A stretch of DNA of 64,000 bases, taken from positions 186,001 to 250,000 of the forward strand of contig JAGDZD010000008.1 in NCBI GenBank assembly GCA_049116315.1. The letters are read 5' to 3'. Source of the DNA: Thalassobius sp049116315 (GTDB lineage Bacteria > Pseudomonadota > Alphaproteobacteria > Rhodobacterales > Rhodobacteraceae). Below, in pieces: positions 43,826-53,771 of the stretch (positions within the stretch are counted from its first letter, which is position 1; the number at the start of each line of letters is the position of its first letter). Position numbers and translations under genes: made by a program. The notes below the pieces were generated by a model. The model ran no database searches. It saw only the letters and a program-made list of their open reading frames with translations, and had not been told where the DNA came from.

Positions 43826-45177
43826 GCTTTGATCCCGCGGCCCATGGGACTGGCATTGTTCACATCGGCCCGGGGGCGTTTCACCGCGCCCATCAGGCCG
43901 TCTATACGCAACAAGCGATGGAGGCCGCGGGCGGCGATTGGCGGATCACAGGTGTCAGCCTGCGCAGCACAACGATTGCCGATGCTCTGACGGCGCAAGA
44001 CGGGCGCTATACTCTGGTGGTGCGGGCCGAAGAAGGCCCAGAATTTCGTGTGATCAAAGCGCTGTCTGGCGCGGTGAGCGCGGCGCAGGGGCTGGAGCCG
44101 GTGTTCGGTGTTTTGGCAGCCCCCTCGACAAAGATCGTCAGTTTGACGGTCACAGAAAAGGCCTATCAGATCACGCCCTCCTCAGAAGAGACCAATGTGA
44201 TCCGCGTTTTGGTCGAAGCGCTCTCGCGTCGCAAAACGGCGGGCCTAAACGGGGTTACCCTGCTGTCTTGTGACAATCTGGCGGATAATGGCCGGGTTCT
44301 GCGCGAGGCCGTGCTTGGTCATGCGGGCACTCTTGATGCGGGGCTGGTGGCGTGGATCCAAACCAATGTGAGTTTTCCTTCGACCATGGTGGATCGCATC
44401 ACGCCGGCGACCACACCCGCGCTGGTTCAGTTGGTCAAACAGGACACAGGCTGGGGCGATCAAATCCCGATTGAAACCGAACCGTTCAGCCAATGGATTA
44501 TCGAAGACAACTTTGTGCAGGGGCGCCCCGCATGGGAGGCGGCAGGGGCTCTGCTGGTTTCAGATGTGAAACCCTACGAACACATGAAGCTTCGAATGTT
44601 GAATGGATCACATTCGCTGATCGCCTATGCCGGGCATCTGACGGGCCAAACCTATGTGCGCGATGTGATGGCCCATGGGGCGCTGGCCTCGCGGGTGGCA
44701 CAGCACATGAAGGCCGCTGCGGCAACGCTCGACCCGATTTCCGGGATCGAGTTTGAGGCCTATGGCGAAGCCCTATTGGCGCGGTTTCGCAATCCTCATA
44801 TCGCCCATGAGTCCTATCAGATCGCGATGGATGGCAGTCAGAAAATGCCGCCACGTATCTTTGCCCCCGCCCTCGAGGCGGCGCAGCATGGCCAAGACAT
44901 CGCGCCCTATGCGTTGGCAACGGCTTTGTGGCTGCGCTATCTAGAAGGACGCACAGACACCGGCACGACCTATGCGCTGCGGGATCCGCGCGAGGCTGAG
45001 CTTTCAGCCCTACCGCTACCGGCCACAGAGCGGGTTAACGCCTTGTTTGCGCTGCCCAATCTGGTGCCCGCATCTCTGGCCGCCAACAGCGACTTTCATC
45101 GCCTCATTGTGACCAATCTAAAGGCATTTGCCACGCATGGCGTAGAAGCAACCCTGAGCCAAACTCAACACGTCTGA
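43822..45177 (+). CDS. uxuB: Fructuronate reductase (mannitol dehydrogenase family)
   Basis: 451 residues. N-terminal Rossmann domain begins HIGPGAFHRAHQAVYT; the catalytic Lys-Asn-His is in MKLRMLNGSHSLIAYAGHL. The operon places it between isomerase and dehydratase steps: fructuronate + NADH to mannonate. Tagaturonate reductase (UxaB) or other polyol dehydrogenases share the fold, but uxuA next to it favours UxuB. No uronate transporter is visible in the window. Confidence 0.93.
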   Translation: MSFDPAAHGTGIVHIGPGAFHRAHQAVYTQQAMEAAGGDWRITGVSLRSTTIADALTAQDGRYTLVVRAEEGPEFRVIKALSGAVSAAQGLEPVFGVLAAPSTKIVSLTVTEKAYQITPSSEETNVIRVLVEALSRRKTAGLNGVTLLSCDNLADNGRVLREAVLGHAGTLDAGLVAWIQTNVSFPSTMVDRITPATTPALVQLVKQDTGWGDQIPIETEPFSQWIIEDNFVQGRPAWEAAGALLVSDVKPYEHMKLRMLNGSHSLIAYAGHLTGQTYVRDVMAHGALASRVAQHMKAAAATLDPISGIEFEAYGEALLARFRNPHIAHESYQIAMDGSQKMPPRIFAPALEAAQHGQDIAPYALATALWLRYLEGRTDTGTTYALRDPREAELSALPLPATERVNALFALPNLVPASLAANSDFHRLIVTNLKAFATHGVEATLSQTQHV

Positions 45178-45427
45178 TCACCTTGTGTTGTAGACTAGGG
45201 GGGGCGGGGCACGGCGCTCTCGCCCCATCTGGCCACCCTCAATGAGCTGGCGGCACATCCGGGTCGAATGCGTCGAATGCTTTGGCCATATCTGATTTGC
45301 CACGCGCATCCACAAATAGGTGCCGCACAAGCAATTGATTTCATTTGTATAAGTTGGAAAGTGGTGCCCCGCATAGCGCCAAAAAAGAGAAACTAAAACA
45401 GTGTTAAATCGACATGCATACTAATTA
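45178..45427. other. Gap between uxuB and the IS5-like element
   Basis: 250 bases, GC-rich at first and AT-rich toward the IS. No gene recognised. It marks the boundary between core and accessory DNA. Confidence 0.4.
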
Positions 45428-46250
45428 GGGTCAGGACTCATAGCCAGTAAATGACGAGTGCGGCGAGGGCGGTGGCCGAAAGGAAGACCTTCGGGCACCT
45501 GTCGTCTCGGGTCGCCAAGCGTCGCCAATCCTTTAGCTTGCCGAACATGATCTCGATCCGGTTGCGCCGTTTGCAGCGACGCTTGTCGTACTTCACCGGT
45601 TTCTTCCGCTGTTTGCGGCCTGGCATGCAAGCGCGTACCCCTTTGTCTTTCAACGCTTCTTTGAACCAGTCGGCGTCATAACCTCGGTCCCCGAGTACCC
45701 AATTGGCATCTGGCAGGCTGCTCAGCAACACCTGTTCGCCGATGTAATCGCTGATCTAACCGGCAGTCACGAACAAGTTCAGCGGACGTCTCTGGCTGCC
45801 GCAGATGGTGTGCAGTTTGGTGTTCATTCCGCCCTTGGTACGTCCGATCAGGCGGCCACGTCCCCTTTTTCGCCGCCATGCAGGTCGCTGTGCCTTTTGG
45901 TAGGTGGCGTCGATCATCACGGTCTTCTCTTCGCCGTGTTCCGCAGCCAATCCGATCATCATTTGCGCGAAAATGACTATGCCGTTCTACCGTTTCCTAC
46001 GGTTGTACAGCGCCTTGTGCGGCCCATAGAGTGTGGGGACATCACGCCACCGCGAGCTATTGCGGTTAATGAATATAATACGCCTCAACACGTGCCGATC
46101 ATCAACGCGTGGCTTGCCAAGGGGGCTCGGAACGCAGGGCTCAAGACGCGCCATCTGCGAGTCGTTCAACCAGAAAAGATCAGACAAATCACTGCTCATT
46201 TTTCGAACCGTGAAGCACGCCGACCTTCGGAAATCAATCTGTCCTGACCC
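45428..46250 (-). mobile_element. IS5-family element (IS427-like), inactivated
   Basis: About 823 bases bounded by a 9-bp perfect terminal inverted repeat (GGGTCAGGA at 45428-45436, TCCTGACCC at 46242-46250). It contains a single transposase frame with two amber codons. No clear target duplication is visible. Size and DDE motifs match IS5/IS427-group elements. Confidence 0.85.
45438..46199 (-). pseudogene. IS5-family transposase with two in-frame amber codons
   Basis: One reading frame from ATG 46199 to stop 45438 covers the whole DDE transposase: SDLFWLNDSQMARLEP at the start, VMIDATYQKAQR (first Asp), a Gly-rich GRTKGGMNTKLH segment, LGDRGYDADWF (second Asp) and RRNRIEIMFGKLKDWRRLATR (Glu). 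TAG codons at 45987-45989 (where a Trp is expected) and 45756-45758 (where Gln is expected) interrupt it with no frameshift. Both are single-base changes from TGG and CAG. Confidence 0.88.
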
Positions 46251-46488
46251 CACGGCATTTCAGATGTATTCAGCCCGGTAATCGGGCTTGCTGATTGGTT
46301 CGTTTTGGGTGGTAGCTGGCAGGCCGCATGGATCGAATTCAATTCTGGTGAGCAGCAATGCCCATCGCGGAAGTGGCCTGACCGAACTGCAATCAAACTC
46401 GTCACGCTTGTCGCATGGCTTAACTTCACCCATAATTGTTACCGTTTTTTGATTCTTTGAATTGTGGTAGCGACGTGGGAGATTGGGG
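46251..46488. other. Promoter region of the exported-protein cluster
   Basis: 238 bases between the IS5 remnant and the WG-repeat gene. A small 6-bp hairpin lies at 46272-46288. No gene seen; it probably carries the cluster promoter, but I cannot pick out hexamers with confidence. Confidence 0.4.
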
Positions 46489-49400
46489 TTGTTGACGCGA
46501 AAGTATTTCAATCTGTTGTATGGTGTCTTTGCTGGGGTCGCGGCTTTTGCAAATGCCGACCTAACTGTTGCACAGACCGGTTATCGCTGGGTTGTAGAGC
46601 CTCAGTATGAAGACGCTGGATCCGCTTTTGATGGCGTAGTACCGATACGTTCCGACAACAAATGGGGGTTAATGGGGGCCGATGGGACCTGGCGCGTTCC
46701 GCCCCGCTTTGATGCACTGGGTCGCGCGCAAGATGGGCACATCGCAGTGATGATCTCTGGCAATTGGGGCATCATCGACATCGATGGAAATGAAATCATC
46801 CCACCAATCTATCAGGAAATTGGCCAGTGGGCAGATCGTATTCCCGCCAAATTGAACAATGTCTGGATCGTGCTCGACCGCAATGGCCGCGAAGTTGACG
46901 GCCCTTTGCCCATCGACAATCTACGCGGCAACGAAGGGCATTGCATCGCCGGTCAAAACGGGGACCGCGCCTTTGTTTATGATGGTCGTCCCAGTGTCGC
47001 ACGAAGCTTCGATGAACCCTTCGTTACCTCACAAGAGGCAATGCGTGTGTTTGGCCCGACGGCGGGAATGGTCAGGTACAGCACTGATGATGGTTTTGGC
47101 TTCATCACCTGCAGATGGCTCAGAAAAGTCGATGAGCACCTGTTTGAAACTGCACGGCGCGTGATCCCATCGAACGAACTTGCAGCGGCGCGCCTAAACG
47201 GAAAATGGGGCCTATTTTCGGTCCGCGACAATCAAGTCTCTGAAGTCTTTTCTCCGCAGTACGCCGGTATGCGAGACTACACTGAAAACCGACTGCCGGT
47301 CAAACTCGAAACTGGGAAATGGGGGTATCTGAACCCGTATGAAGCGATTGAAATCAAGGCACAATTTGATCAGGCCTACAGCTTTTCTGACGGCATTGCC
47401 GGGGTTCAGGTGGAAGACAAGCGCGGGTTTATTTTGCCAGATGGGTCGTACGCCGCTGAGCCTATCTTCGAAGACTTCTGGCGGCACGCGAAAGGCATTG
47501 CTCCGGTTAAGTTGAACGGCAAATGGGGGGTGATAGCCTTTAATGCAACGTCAGAGTCCGAAACGCTCGATTTCGATCCCAATCGGCTAAACATCGCAGC
47601 CGATCAATTGCGCGGAAGGGTTCAGATCGCCGTGCCACACAAGTATTTCCGACAGGATTACTTCAATGTGCAAACCATCGTTCTTTCGGACGACGCTCAG
47701 GTGATGGCAACAATCCTGGATGAAACTGAAGGAGAGGAACCAAGTTGGCGTGGTGAAATCGCCCTCTGGGATACGCGGACGCAAATGGCATTGGGGCGGC
47801 TACACACGCCCGGTGCAGTGCAGGCGCGCTTTATTGGGCAGGGCGACATCGTCGCCGTCGGCGAAGTCACCGGGCACCTGTCGCTATGGTCTACGTCGGG
47901 CAGGCACCAGTTGTTGCGCCTTCGACCCAGCCTTCGACCTTTGATCCATCTGGCCGCTTCAGCCGACGCCAAAATTTTGGCGGCAAGCGATGGTGAAAGT
48001 ACATGGCTTTGGAATCTTGAGAATGGCGAGCAAGTTGGCCACGTCGGCCTAAGAGCACGCGCACTTGGCGCGGCTAAGGACGGCAAAAGCATTCTCGCCC
48101 TAGACGACCGGGCAGCACTATATCGATGGTCTGGCGAAAACGCGCGCCCTGAGCGTCTGGCGGGCGCATTATTTGAAAACGCGATCACCGAAACCGGATA
48201 CGGCGACGTCCCGATGATCCACGAGGCCACGATTGCGGCCGGCCCCGTAGGCGCAGTTGTCACCAACTCAACCGGATCAGGGACACTGCGAGAAATATAT
48301 GCGTTTCAAAACGGCAAATGGCAGGGCGCAGCTCTGCCAGACAGCTACTACTCGGTCTTTGACCTTGCGATTTCGCCAGATCAAAGCAGGGTTCTGGTTG
48401 GTGAAGCCAGCTCATTCTCATTGTATGACCTATCTGATCTGTCAGAGGTCACTCACTACGGGCTGCACAGCAGTGAAATCGAAGGCGGAATAGCTCTGTC
48501 CTTCGGGCAGCTATCCTCTGTCGACACACTAACCTTCCTAGACCAGAGTGACCACATGGTTGCGATTGGCAGCGAAGGGTTTCCGATCGCCACGTTCGAT
48601 CTGAACGGAAAGGCCCAACCCGTGTTATTCGGGGCCGAAATGGGCTTGCCCGTTTTTGGAGCTTCCGCAACACTTGCAGGCCACAAGGTGTTCCACCTTA
48701 CCGGCGAAGGCCACATCGCAGTGTTTGACCTTGCCACAGGCAAACCTGCGCCCCCGATCCCGACAAGCGACATGCCAACGGTCGAATATGAACCCCACGG
48801 CTATCTCTTTTCCGGCACCGACGGGATGGCCTACTATGAGTTCTATGACGGGCCTGGGCTTCGGATCGACCCGGCAACGATGCAAACGACAGCTTTGCCA
48901 CCCGGAGAGGCTGCGAAGTTTGCCAGCCACGAATTAAGCCAAACGGTCGTCTCGACTTTGGAAAAGGCAGGGCTGAGCGAGACACTTCATGCTGTGGAGT
49001 CGCGACCCGCCAATGTCGTCATGATACCTTCGGCAAGCGGCCTCTTATCGTTTCTAGATACCAGATCTGGCGAAAGGCTGGCAGAGCTTGCGTTCTTCAA
49101 GGGAGACGATTGGGCGATTGCAACTGAGCTTGGCTTCTTCGATGGAACTTTGCGGGGCATGAAGGCGCTGTCAGCTGTGGACGGTGTGACCGCGCTTCCT
49201 GCCATCGAGGCAGTGCCACGTTTCCATCGGCCAGACATGGTGCAAGCGATACTGGCAGGAGATCCAGAGGGCATTGCTGTCCGCGAATCCGTGCGGCTGT
49301 TGGCCAACGAACCCGTATTGTCTGCGCCCACATCAGAACCGGTAACCCCAGAAAAACCAGCTCCAATTATCGTGTCAGAGGGCTCCGAGTCGGCAAAACC

Positions 49401-49536
49401 TGCCCTCGCTCTTCCCGGGTTAGACTTGAATACAGAGATCGAAACCGAGACCGCCGCGCCCGAAGACCCCACCGTGTCAAAACTCAAGGCGCCAAGCCTA
49501 CCGGGTCTGTCGATCAGCACAGAAGGAACAGACTGA
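46489..49536 (+). CDS. Exported WG-repeat / beta-propeller protein
   Basis: 1015 residues from a TTG at 46489 (GGGAG 7 bases upstream; TTG 46483 or 46492 possible). A signal peptide covers ~1-28. About seven WG repeats follow to ~360 (NKWGLMGADGTW, GNWGIIDIDGNEIIPP, GKWGLFSVRD, GKWGYLN, DKRGFILPDG, GKWGVIAF). Residues ~390-850 look like WD40-type blades (IALWDTRTQMALGRL, GHLSLWSTSG, STWLWNLENGEQVGHV, FSLYDLSDLSEV). Residues ~873-928 (DDWAIATELGFFDGTLRGMK to FHRPDMVQAIL) resemble the linker that in WD40-caspase proteins leads into a C14 domain, but here only a Pro/Glu/Ser-rich tail follows. First gene of the cluster; 3 bases before the next. Confidence 0.8.
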   Translation: MLTRKYFNLLYGVFAGVAAFANADLTVAQTGYRWVVEPQYEDAGSAFDGVVPIRSDNKWGLMGADGTWRVPPRFDALGRAQDGHIAVMISGNWGIIDIDGNEIIPPIYQEIGQWADRIPAKLNNVWIVLDRNGREVDGPLPIDNLRGNEGHCIAGQNGDRAFVYDGRPSVARSFDEPFVTSQEAMRVFGPTAGMVRYSTDDGFGFITCRWLRKVDEHLFETARRVIPSNELAAARLNGKWGLFSVRDNQVSEVFSPQYAGMRDYTENRLPVKLETGKWGYLNPYEAIEIKAQFDQAYSFSDGIAGVQVEDKRGFILPDGSYAAEPIFEDFWRHAKGIAPVKLNGKWGVIAFNATSESETLDFDPNRLNIAADQLRGRVQIAVPHKYFRQDYFNVQTIVLSDDAQVMATILDETEGEEPSWRGEIALWDTRTQMALGRLHTPGAVQARFIGQGDIVAVGEVTGHLSLWSTSGRHQLLRLRPSLRPLIHLAASADAKILAASDGESTWLWNLENGEQVGHVGLRARALGAAKDGKSILALDDRAALYRWSGENARPERLAGALFENAITETGYGDVPMIHEATIAAGPVGAVVTNSTGSGTLREIYAFQNGKWQGAALPDSYYSVFDLAISPDQSRVLVGEASSFSLYDLSDLSEVTHYGLHSSEIEGGIALSFGQLSSVDTLTFLDQSDHMVAIGSEGFPIATFDLNGKAQPVLFGAEMGLPVFGASATLAGHKVFHLTGEGHIAVFDLATGKPAPPIPTSDMPTVEYEPHGYLFSGTDGMAYYEFYDGPGLRIDPATMQTTALPPGEAAKFASHELSQTVVSTLEKAGLSETLHAVESRPANVVMIPSASGLLSFLDTRSGERLAELAFFKGDDWAIATELGFFDGTLRGMKALSAVDGVTALPAIEAVPRFHRPDMVQAILAGDPEGIAVRESVRLLANEPVLSAPTSEPVTPEKPAPIIVSEGSESAKPALALPGLDLNTEIETETAAPEDPTVSKLKAPSLPGLSISTEGTD

Positions 49537-49539
49537 GCA

Positions 49540-51786
49540 ATGCGATTTCTGATCCTGTTGGCATGGGGCATTTGTGCCACCGCAGCCAGTTCTCAAACCA
49601 CGCCACAGGCACCAGTGACTGAGCAAGTCACGGTAACGGTTTATGGTCCTTGGACCCATGGGTTTAGAACCAGTGACACCGCAGAAGCACATTTGAGGGA
49701 ACACCCCTATGTCTATGTCAATTCAGCAGCCACCGCAGTTGGTAGCGAAATGGATGGGCGCCCGATCTCCTCGAAGCTGGTTTCGATCGAATTCAAGTCA
49801 AAAGGTGACGCAAGTCATTTCCCGTTCAAGGCGCGCGCCAAGGTTGAGGTAACCCTCGTCCCGTGGAGCACTAAAATTCCGAAAGAGGTTGGGAAGGCCG
49901 AAGCCGCCGCAGAGGCCAACGGCGAAAAACCGATCGAAAACGAGTTGGACCAGCGTCTTGCCGAATTGGAAGCCCTTGACGAAGACGCAAGTAACGCGGT
50001 GGTCGACAAGCTGACCTCGGATATGTTGAATAAGATCAACGACATCGATGTGATGCGTAACACGCTGGTTTCGGTCATCACGCGCATGAAGAGCAAGGGC
50101 CCCGCTATGGGGTTGTGGAAGGGCGGAAATACCGCGCACCGCTATGTCTCCCGTCTCGAAGAGATGGCAGCTCGGGTTCAGCACTTCAAAGACAGCTTGA
50201 CCGGATTGCAGGACCACGCAAATGGCACAACCACTTCGCTGATCGACGGGCTGCTGGATGATTTGGAGGCTTTGGAAACAGATGTAGGGCAAAGTCTCTA
50301 TCGCAACCCCGACAGCACCCATGTTAACGATCCCGACCGCATCGCCTATTGGGACGCGCGCGACGCTTTCAAACAGTCGCTGCACGACGCAAGAAACCAC
50401 GCCGCGATTGACTATGACATGGGCATGCAAGGCGAACGATATGCCCGTTCTGCCCGGGGTTTTGAACGTAACCGAAAAAGCAAGGAATGGCAGGAGCAGG
50501 CCGCCCGGGATGCCGTGGCAGGGAACGCCGATGACGAGACCGCGGATGAAGGTGACACAGCGGCTCTTCGAGCATCCTTACGAGAAGGAAGTGACAAGGA
50601 TCGACTGAAGGCCGCGCTCGTCCCCAATGTCGGGGAGACGGGTGGCACGACAGAACCTGATCAATCCCCGATGCGCCGTGTCAAGCCAGAAGGCGGAACA
50701 TCCCCCCTTCGCTCTGCGGCGGGGGATGACAGCGGATCAGATATCCGCCGCCATGCCGGGGCGGATGGACCACGGACGATGGATGCAGATGGGGGAGATA
50801 TCCAGATGTCGCGTGAGACCGGCGAAACGGCCCCCCGCGTCGAGACGCCAAGGTTGACGTCGCCTTTCGATCTGGCGCGGCAAGGGAAAGAGCGCGAAGA
50901 GCAACAGCAGAAGGCGCAAGAGGCGATGATCCGCTTCCAAAACTTCCAGGAAAACATGCTGGAGCAGGCGATCTCGCAGATTGGAAGCTCCGGAAAAAAT
51001 GTGCGACTGGTTCTGAGTGAACGAGGTTTCGCATCGCCTGAAGTCGAGAGCACTTGCACGCAAATCGAACGCCATTTGCAGACCACCGCCGCTACAGAGA
51101 TTCGAGAACTAACTAGTGAGGTCAGCGGTTTTCTCTGCATTCCGTCCTACGATGCCTGTGTTTCAAATGGTGGTTATTGGGAATGTTCACCTGACATGGT
51201 CGCTCCTGAATCTTGTGGCTTTGCAAGCCAAGAATTGGGGCTATCAGAAATCCGGTCGAAGCTCTCAAGTTGTTTCAATTTGATAGTGAAAATCGAGGAC
51301 GCAATTAATGGAATCCAGAGCGGGAAAAATCGAAACTACGTTTCCGCTTGTTTTGGCACCAATTCAACGGAAGATCTTGATTGGCTGGAGATGTTTGCGA
51401 ACGGTTCCGCTGGAGCAGGGGGGGATTACACACTTGCCTTAAAACAGGAGAGAGTGAAGGTGAAGACTCAGGTCGTGCCCATTGTGAACCACGGTCTGAG
51501 CGAAATCGCAAATCACTGCCGTGAGATGGCCGAAAAACCGCGGGCACCAATTGGATCTGTAGCGGTTTTTCTTGAAAACGAGACTAGTGTGCACTCCTTG
51601 CAAACGGCGGTCTCACAACACATTGGCGATGGATTTAGTATCAACGTCCAGCTTGGCCAAATCGGTGGAGTTGATACCCCAGAAATGGTCGCTTTCGCCC
51701 GTTCACAAGGATTAGAATTGCTTTCAGAAAGCAGGATAAAGGAACTCAAGGAAGAGATTGAATGGCTGAAATCAAGACGTCCTTAG
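49540..51786 (+). CDS. Large exported protein with Cys-rich C-terminus, unknown
   Basis: 748 residues, signal peptide ~1-18 (ending ASSQ). Residues ~25-115 form a compact beta-rich segment; ~130-260 are long amphipathic helices (ELDQRLAELEALDED, RLEEMAARVQHFKDS); ~340-470 are low-complexity and charged. The C-terminal third has eight Cys (for example CTQIERHL, CIPSYDACVSNGGYWECSPD, ESCGF, ANHCREM), an even number fitting disulfides, and ends in a coiled coil (ELLSESRIKELKEEIEWLK). There is no Cys in the mature N-terminal half. No family recognised. It starts 3 bases after the WG gene, so the two are coupled. Confidence 0.75.
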   Translation: MRFLILLAWGICATAASSQTTPQAPVTEQVTVTVYGPWTHGFRTSDTAEAHLREHPYVYVNSAATAVGSEMDGRPISSKLVSIEFKSKGDASHFPFKARAKVEVTLVPWSTKIPKEVGKAEAAAEANGEKPIENELDQRLAELEALDEDASNAVVDKLTSDMLNKINDIDVMRNTLVSVITRMKSKGPAMGLWKGGNTAHRYVSRLEEMAARVQHFKDSLTGLQDHANGTTTSLIDGLLDDLEALETDVGQSLYRNPDSTHVNDPDRIAYWDARDAFKQSLHDARNHAAIDYDMGMQGERYARSARGFERNRKSKEWQEQAARDAVAGNADDETADEGDTAALRASLREGSDKDRLKAALVPNVGETGGTTEPDQSPMRRVKPEGGTSPLRSAAGDDSGSDIRRHAGADGPRTMDADGGDIQMSRETGETAPRVETPRLTSPFDLARQGKEREEQQQKAQEAMIRFQNFQENMLEQAISQIGSSGKNVRLVLSERGFASPEVESTCTQIERHLQTTAATEIRELTSEVSGFLCIPSYDACVSNGGYWECSPDMVAPESCGFASQELGLSEIRSKLSSCFNLIVKIEDAINGIQSGKNRNYVSACFGTNSTEDLDWLEMFANGSAGAGGDYTLALKQERVKVKTQVVPIVNHGLSEIANHCREMAEKPRAPIGSVAVFLENETSVHSLQTAVSQHIGDGFSINVQLGQIGGVDTPEMVAFARSQGLELLSESRIKELKEEIEWLKSRRP

Positions 51787-51818
51787 TCGCAAGAACCAGC
51801 AATAAGGTGAAATCGCGT

Positions 51819-53771
51819 ATGCAGGCCACAAGATGGACTTGCCTATTTGCTGCCCTTTGGATCGCACTGTCTGGCGCCGCAGCGGCGCAGTCTTTCGACG
51901 AACAGGTCACTGGTATTTACACCACCGCACCCGATTTCGACTTTGCGGTGCAACTCACGCTGTGGCCCGACGGGGACGGATTTGCCGGTGACGCGCTCAT
52001 CGCAGCCGCCCGATATCCGGTCTACGGCGAACAGGACGGCCCGGCCCTGCGCGGCGTGTTCGATGTGGACGGAAGCTTGCAACGATTTACCTTTCTGCCG
52101 TCGAAATCGGGGCCGATTGCGATGCAGTTTTCCGGCGAACCTGCACCAATCCTGATGACCCGCGCCTCCCTACCCAGTTTTGCCGGCCGGTTTGCCGGTG
52201 AGTTCGGTGCGGTAACTGTGCGAAATCGCGATGGTGGCTTGGTTGCTGAATGGATCGACGCATCGGGTGAGGCCCGCGTTGGAACAGGGATATCCCGTGG
52301 CCTGGGGATCACTTTCGCTGATTTACCCGCCTCAATCTATTACGAACCTCAAGAGGCTGCCTACTACCTCGATCTGCCCAGCTATTTTGGCACCGTTTCA
52401 CCAGAAGCCGTTCCGCTCAGGCTTGGCACGGACAACAGTGCGGATTTCAAAACTCTCGCTGCAGCCTTAGATGCAGCACCGCCAGGAACCACAATCGAGA
52501 TCATGCCGGGCACCTATAGTGGTGCCGCACTCGTCGACAAACAGGTGACATTGGTAGGGGGTGGCCAGCTTGGCGACGTGATACTAACCGCCGACAGCGG
52601 AACAGTGCTGAGTTGGACAGCCAACGGCGGCAGCCTGCGCAACGTCGCTATCCGGGTGCCAGAGAATGGCATTGGTGTCGATCTGAACGGTGGAACATTG
52701 TCCGTGTTTGACGCCAAAGTCACATCGACAGCTGGGGCTGTCGGTATCGCGGCCACAGGCAGCGGGACGCTATCGATAGATTCAACGACACTGTCAGGAG
52801 GCGATCACGCTATTCGGGCAGCGCAACTTTCTGGTCATCTGACTGTGGTCGGCAGCACGGCCAGAGATACTACGAAATCCATCCTGTCCGTCGAAGACAC
52901 TTCAGAAACCTCAGAAATCATGATCGAAGGCAGCCGTTTTACCAACAGCACGTCCAATGCCCTACGGCTCAAAAATGTAGGCAAGGTTTGGGTGTCGAAC
53001 AACACGATTTCGGACGTGCGGGTTGGTCTTCATCATTCCGGCGGTAGCTATACTCATCTTGAGGCCAACACCCTCTCGAACATCGGCGCGCATGGAATTT
53101 GGTTCGAAGGCCAGCATGTAGACTCCATTCATCTCAACGGCAACAAGGTTGATAAGGTGGCGCAAGCCTGCTTGTTACTGAACCGCATAACGTTTCCAAA
53201 TCGGGGCGTTAACCTGCGCGGCAACCAGTTTCACAATTGTAGTCGGATCTCCGTTGCTGTGGCAGGAGACGATACCGTTGCAAACTCTGCTGGATTGCTG
53301 CTGCAAGACGAAGCCTATCGCGACAGCGCCACTCATCTGGCTGTCTACGCGCCTGTGCCGGTCAAGCTGGAACGGGTGCAGTTCAGTTCATCAAACGGTC
53401 CGGGGGTCGTTCTGGGTGACGGTGTCACCCTGGCCGCGAAAGAGACAAGCGTGCGCGACAGCGGTGAATTTGGGATAGTTGCGATCGGAGACGATATTGA
53501 CGTGACCCTCGACAACACGCAGGTCAGCGCGTCGGGCAAATCTGGAATTGTACTGTCTGGGAATGTGACCGCCGTAATGAACGGTGCCGAAGTGTCCGAC
53601 AACCAGGGTCATGGTATTGAGTTTCATCAAGGCACGGTTGTCAGCGGCTTCGCGGGCAACGCGGTAAGCAACAACCAAGGGGCCGGCATATTTGTGGCGG
53701 GCGTGGTCTTTGCTCCGGATGGCGGAAATGAGATTACCGATAACGGCGAGGGCGATATCAAACGTCAGTAA
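51819..53771 (+). CDS. Exported right-handed beta-helix protein
   Basis: 650 residues from the ATG at 51819 (AAGGTGA upstream; an ATG at 51762 overlapping the previous gene is less likely because it buries the signal peptide). Signal peptide ~1-24 (ALSGAAAAQ). Residues ~25-200 are a separate domain of unknown type. From ~210 the pectate-lyase-like region starts with ADFKTLAAALDAAPPGTTIEIMPGTY and continues in coils with Asn-ladder motifs (VSNNTISDV, LNGNKVDKV, RGNQFHNC, GNAVSNNQGAGIFV, GNEITDNGEG). No catalytic Asp cluster is recognised, so binding or display is as likely as lyase activity. Third gene of the cluster. Confidence 0.82.
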   Translation: MQATRWTCLFAALWIALSGAAAAQSFDEQVTGIYTTAPDFDFAVQLTLWPDGDGFAGDALIAAARYPVYGEQDGPALRGVFDVDGSLQRFTFLPSKSGPIAMQFSGEPAPILMTRASLPSFAGRFAGEFGAVTVRNRDGGLVAEWIDASGEARVGTGISRGLGITFADLPASIYYEPQEAAYYLDLPSYFGTVSPEAVPLRLGTDNSADFKTLAAALDAAPPGTTIEIMPGTYSGAALVDKQVTLVGGGQLGDVILTADSGTVLSWTANGGSLRNVAIRVPENGIGVDLNGGTLSVFDAKVTSTAGAVGIAATGSGTLSIDSTTLSGGDHAIRAAQLSGHLTVVGSTARDTTKSILSVEDTSETSEIMIEGSRFTNSTSNALRLKNVGKVWVSNNTISDVRVGLHHSGGSYTHLEANTLSNIGAHGIWFEGQHVDSIHLNGNKVDKVAQACLLLNRITFPNRGVNLRGNQFHNCSRISVAVAGDDTVANSAGLLLQDEAYRDSATHLAVYAPVPVKLERVQFSSSNGPGVVLGDGVTLAAKETSVRDSGEFGIVAIGDDIDVTLDNTQVSASGKSGIVLSGNVTAVMNGAEVSDNQGHGIEFHQGTVVSGFAGNAVSNNQGAGIFVAGVVFAPDGGNEITDNGEGDIKRQ

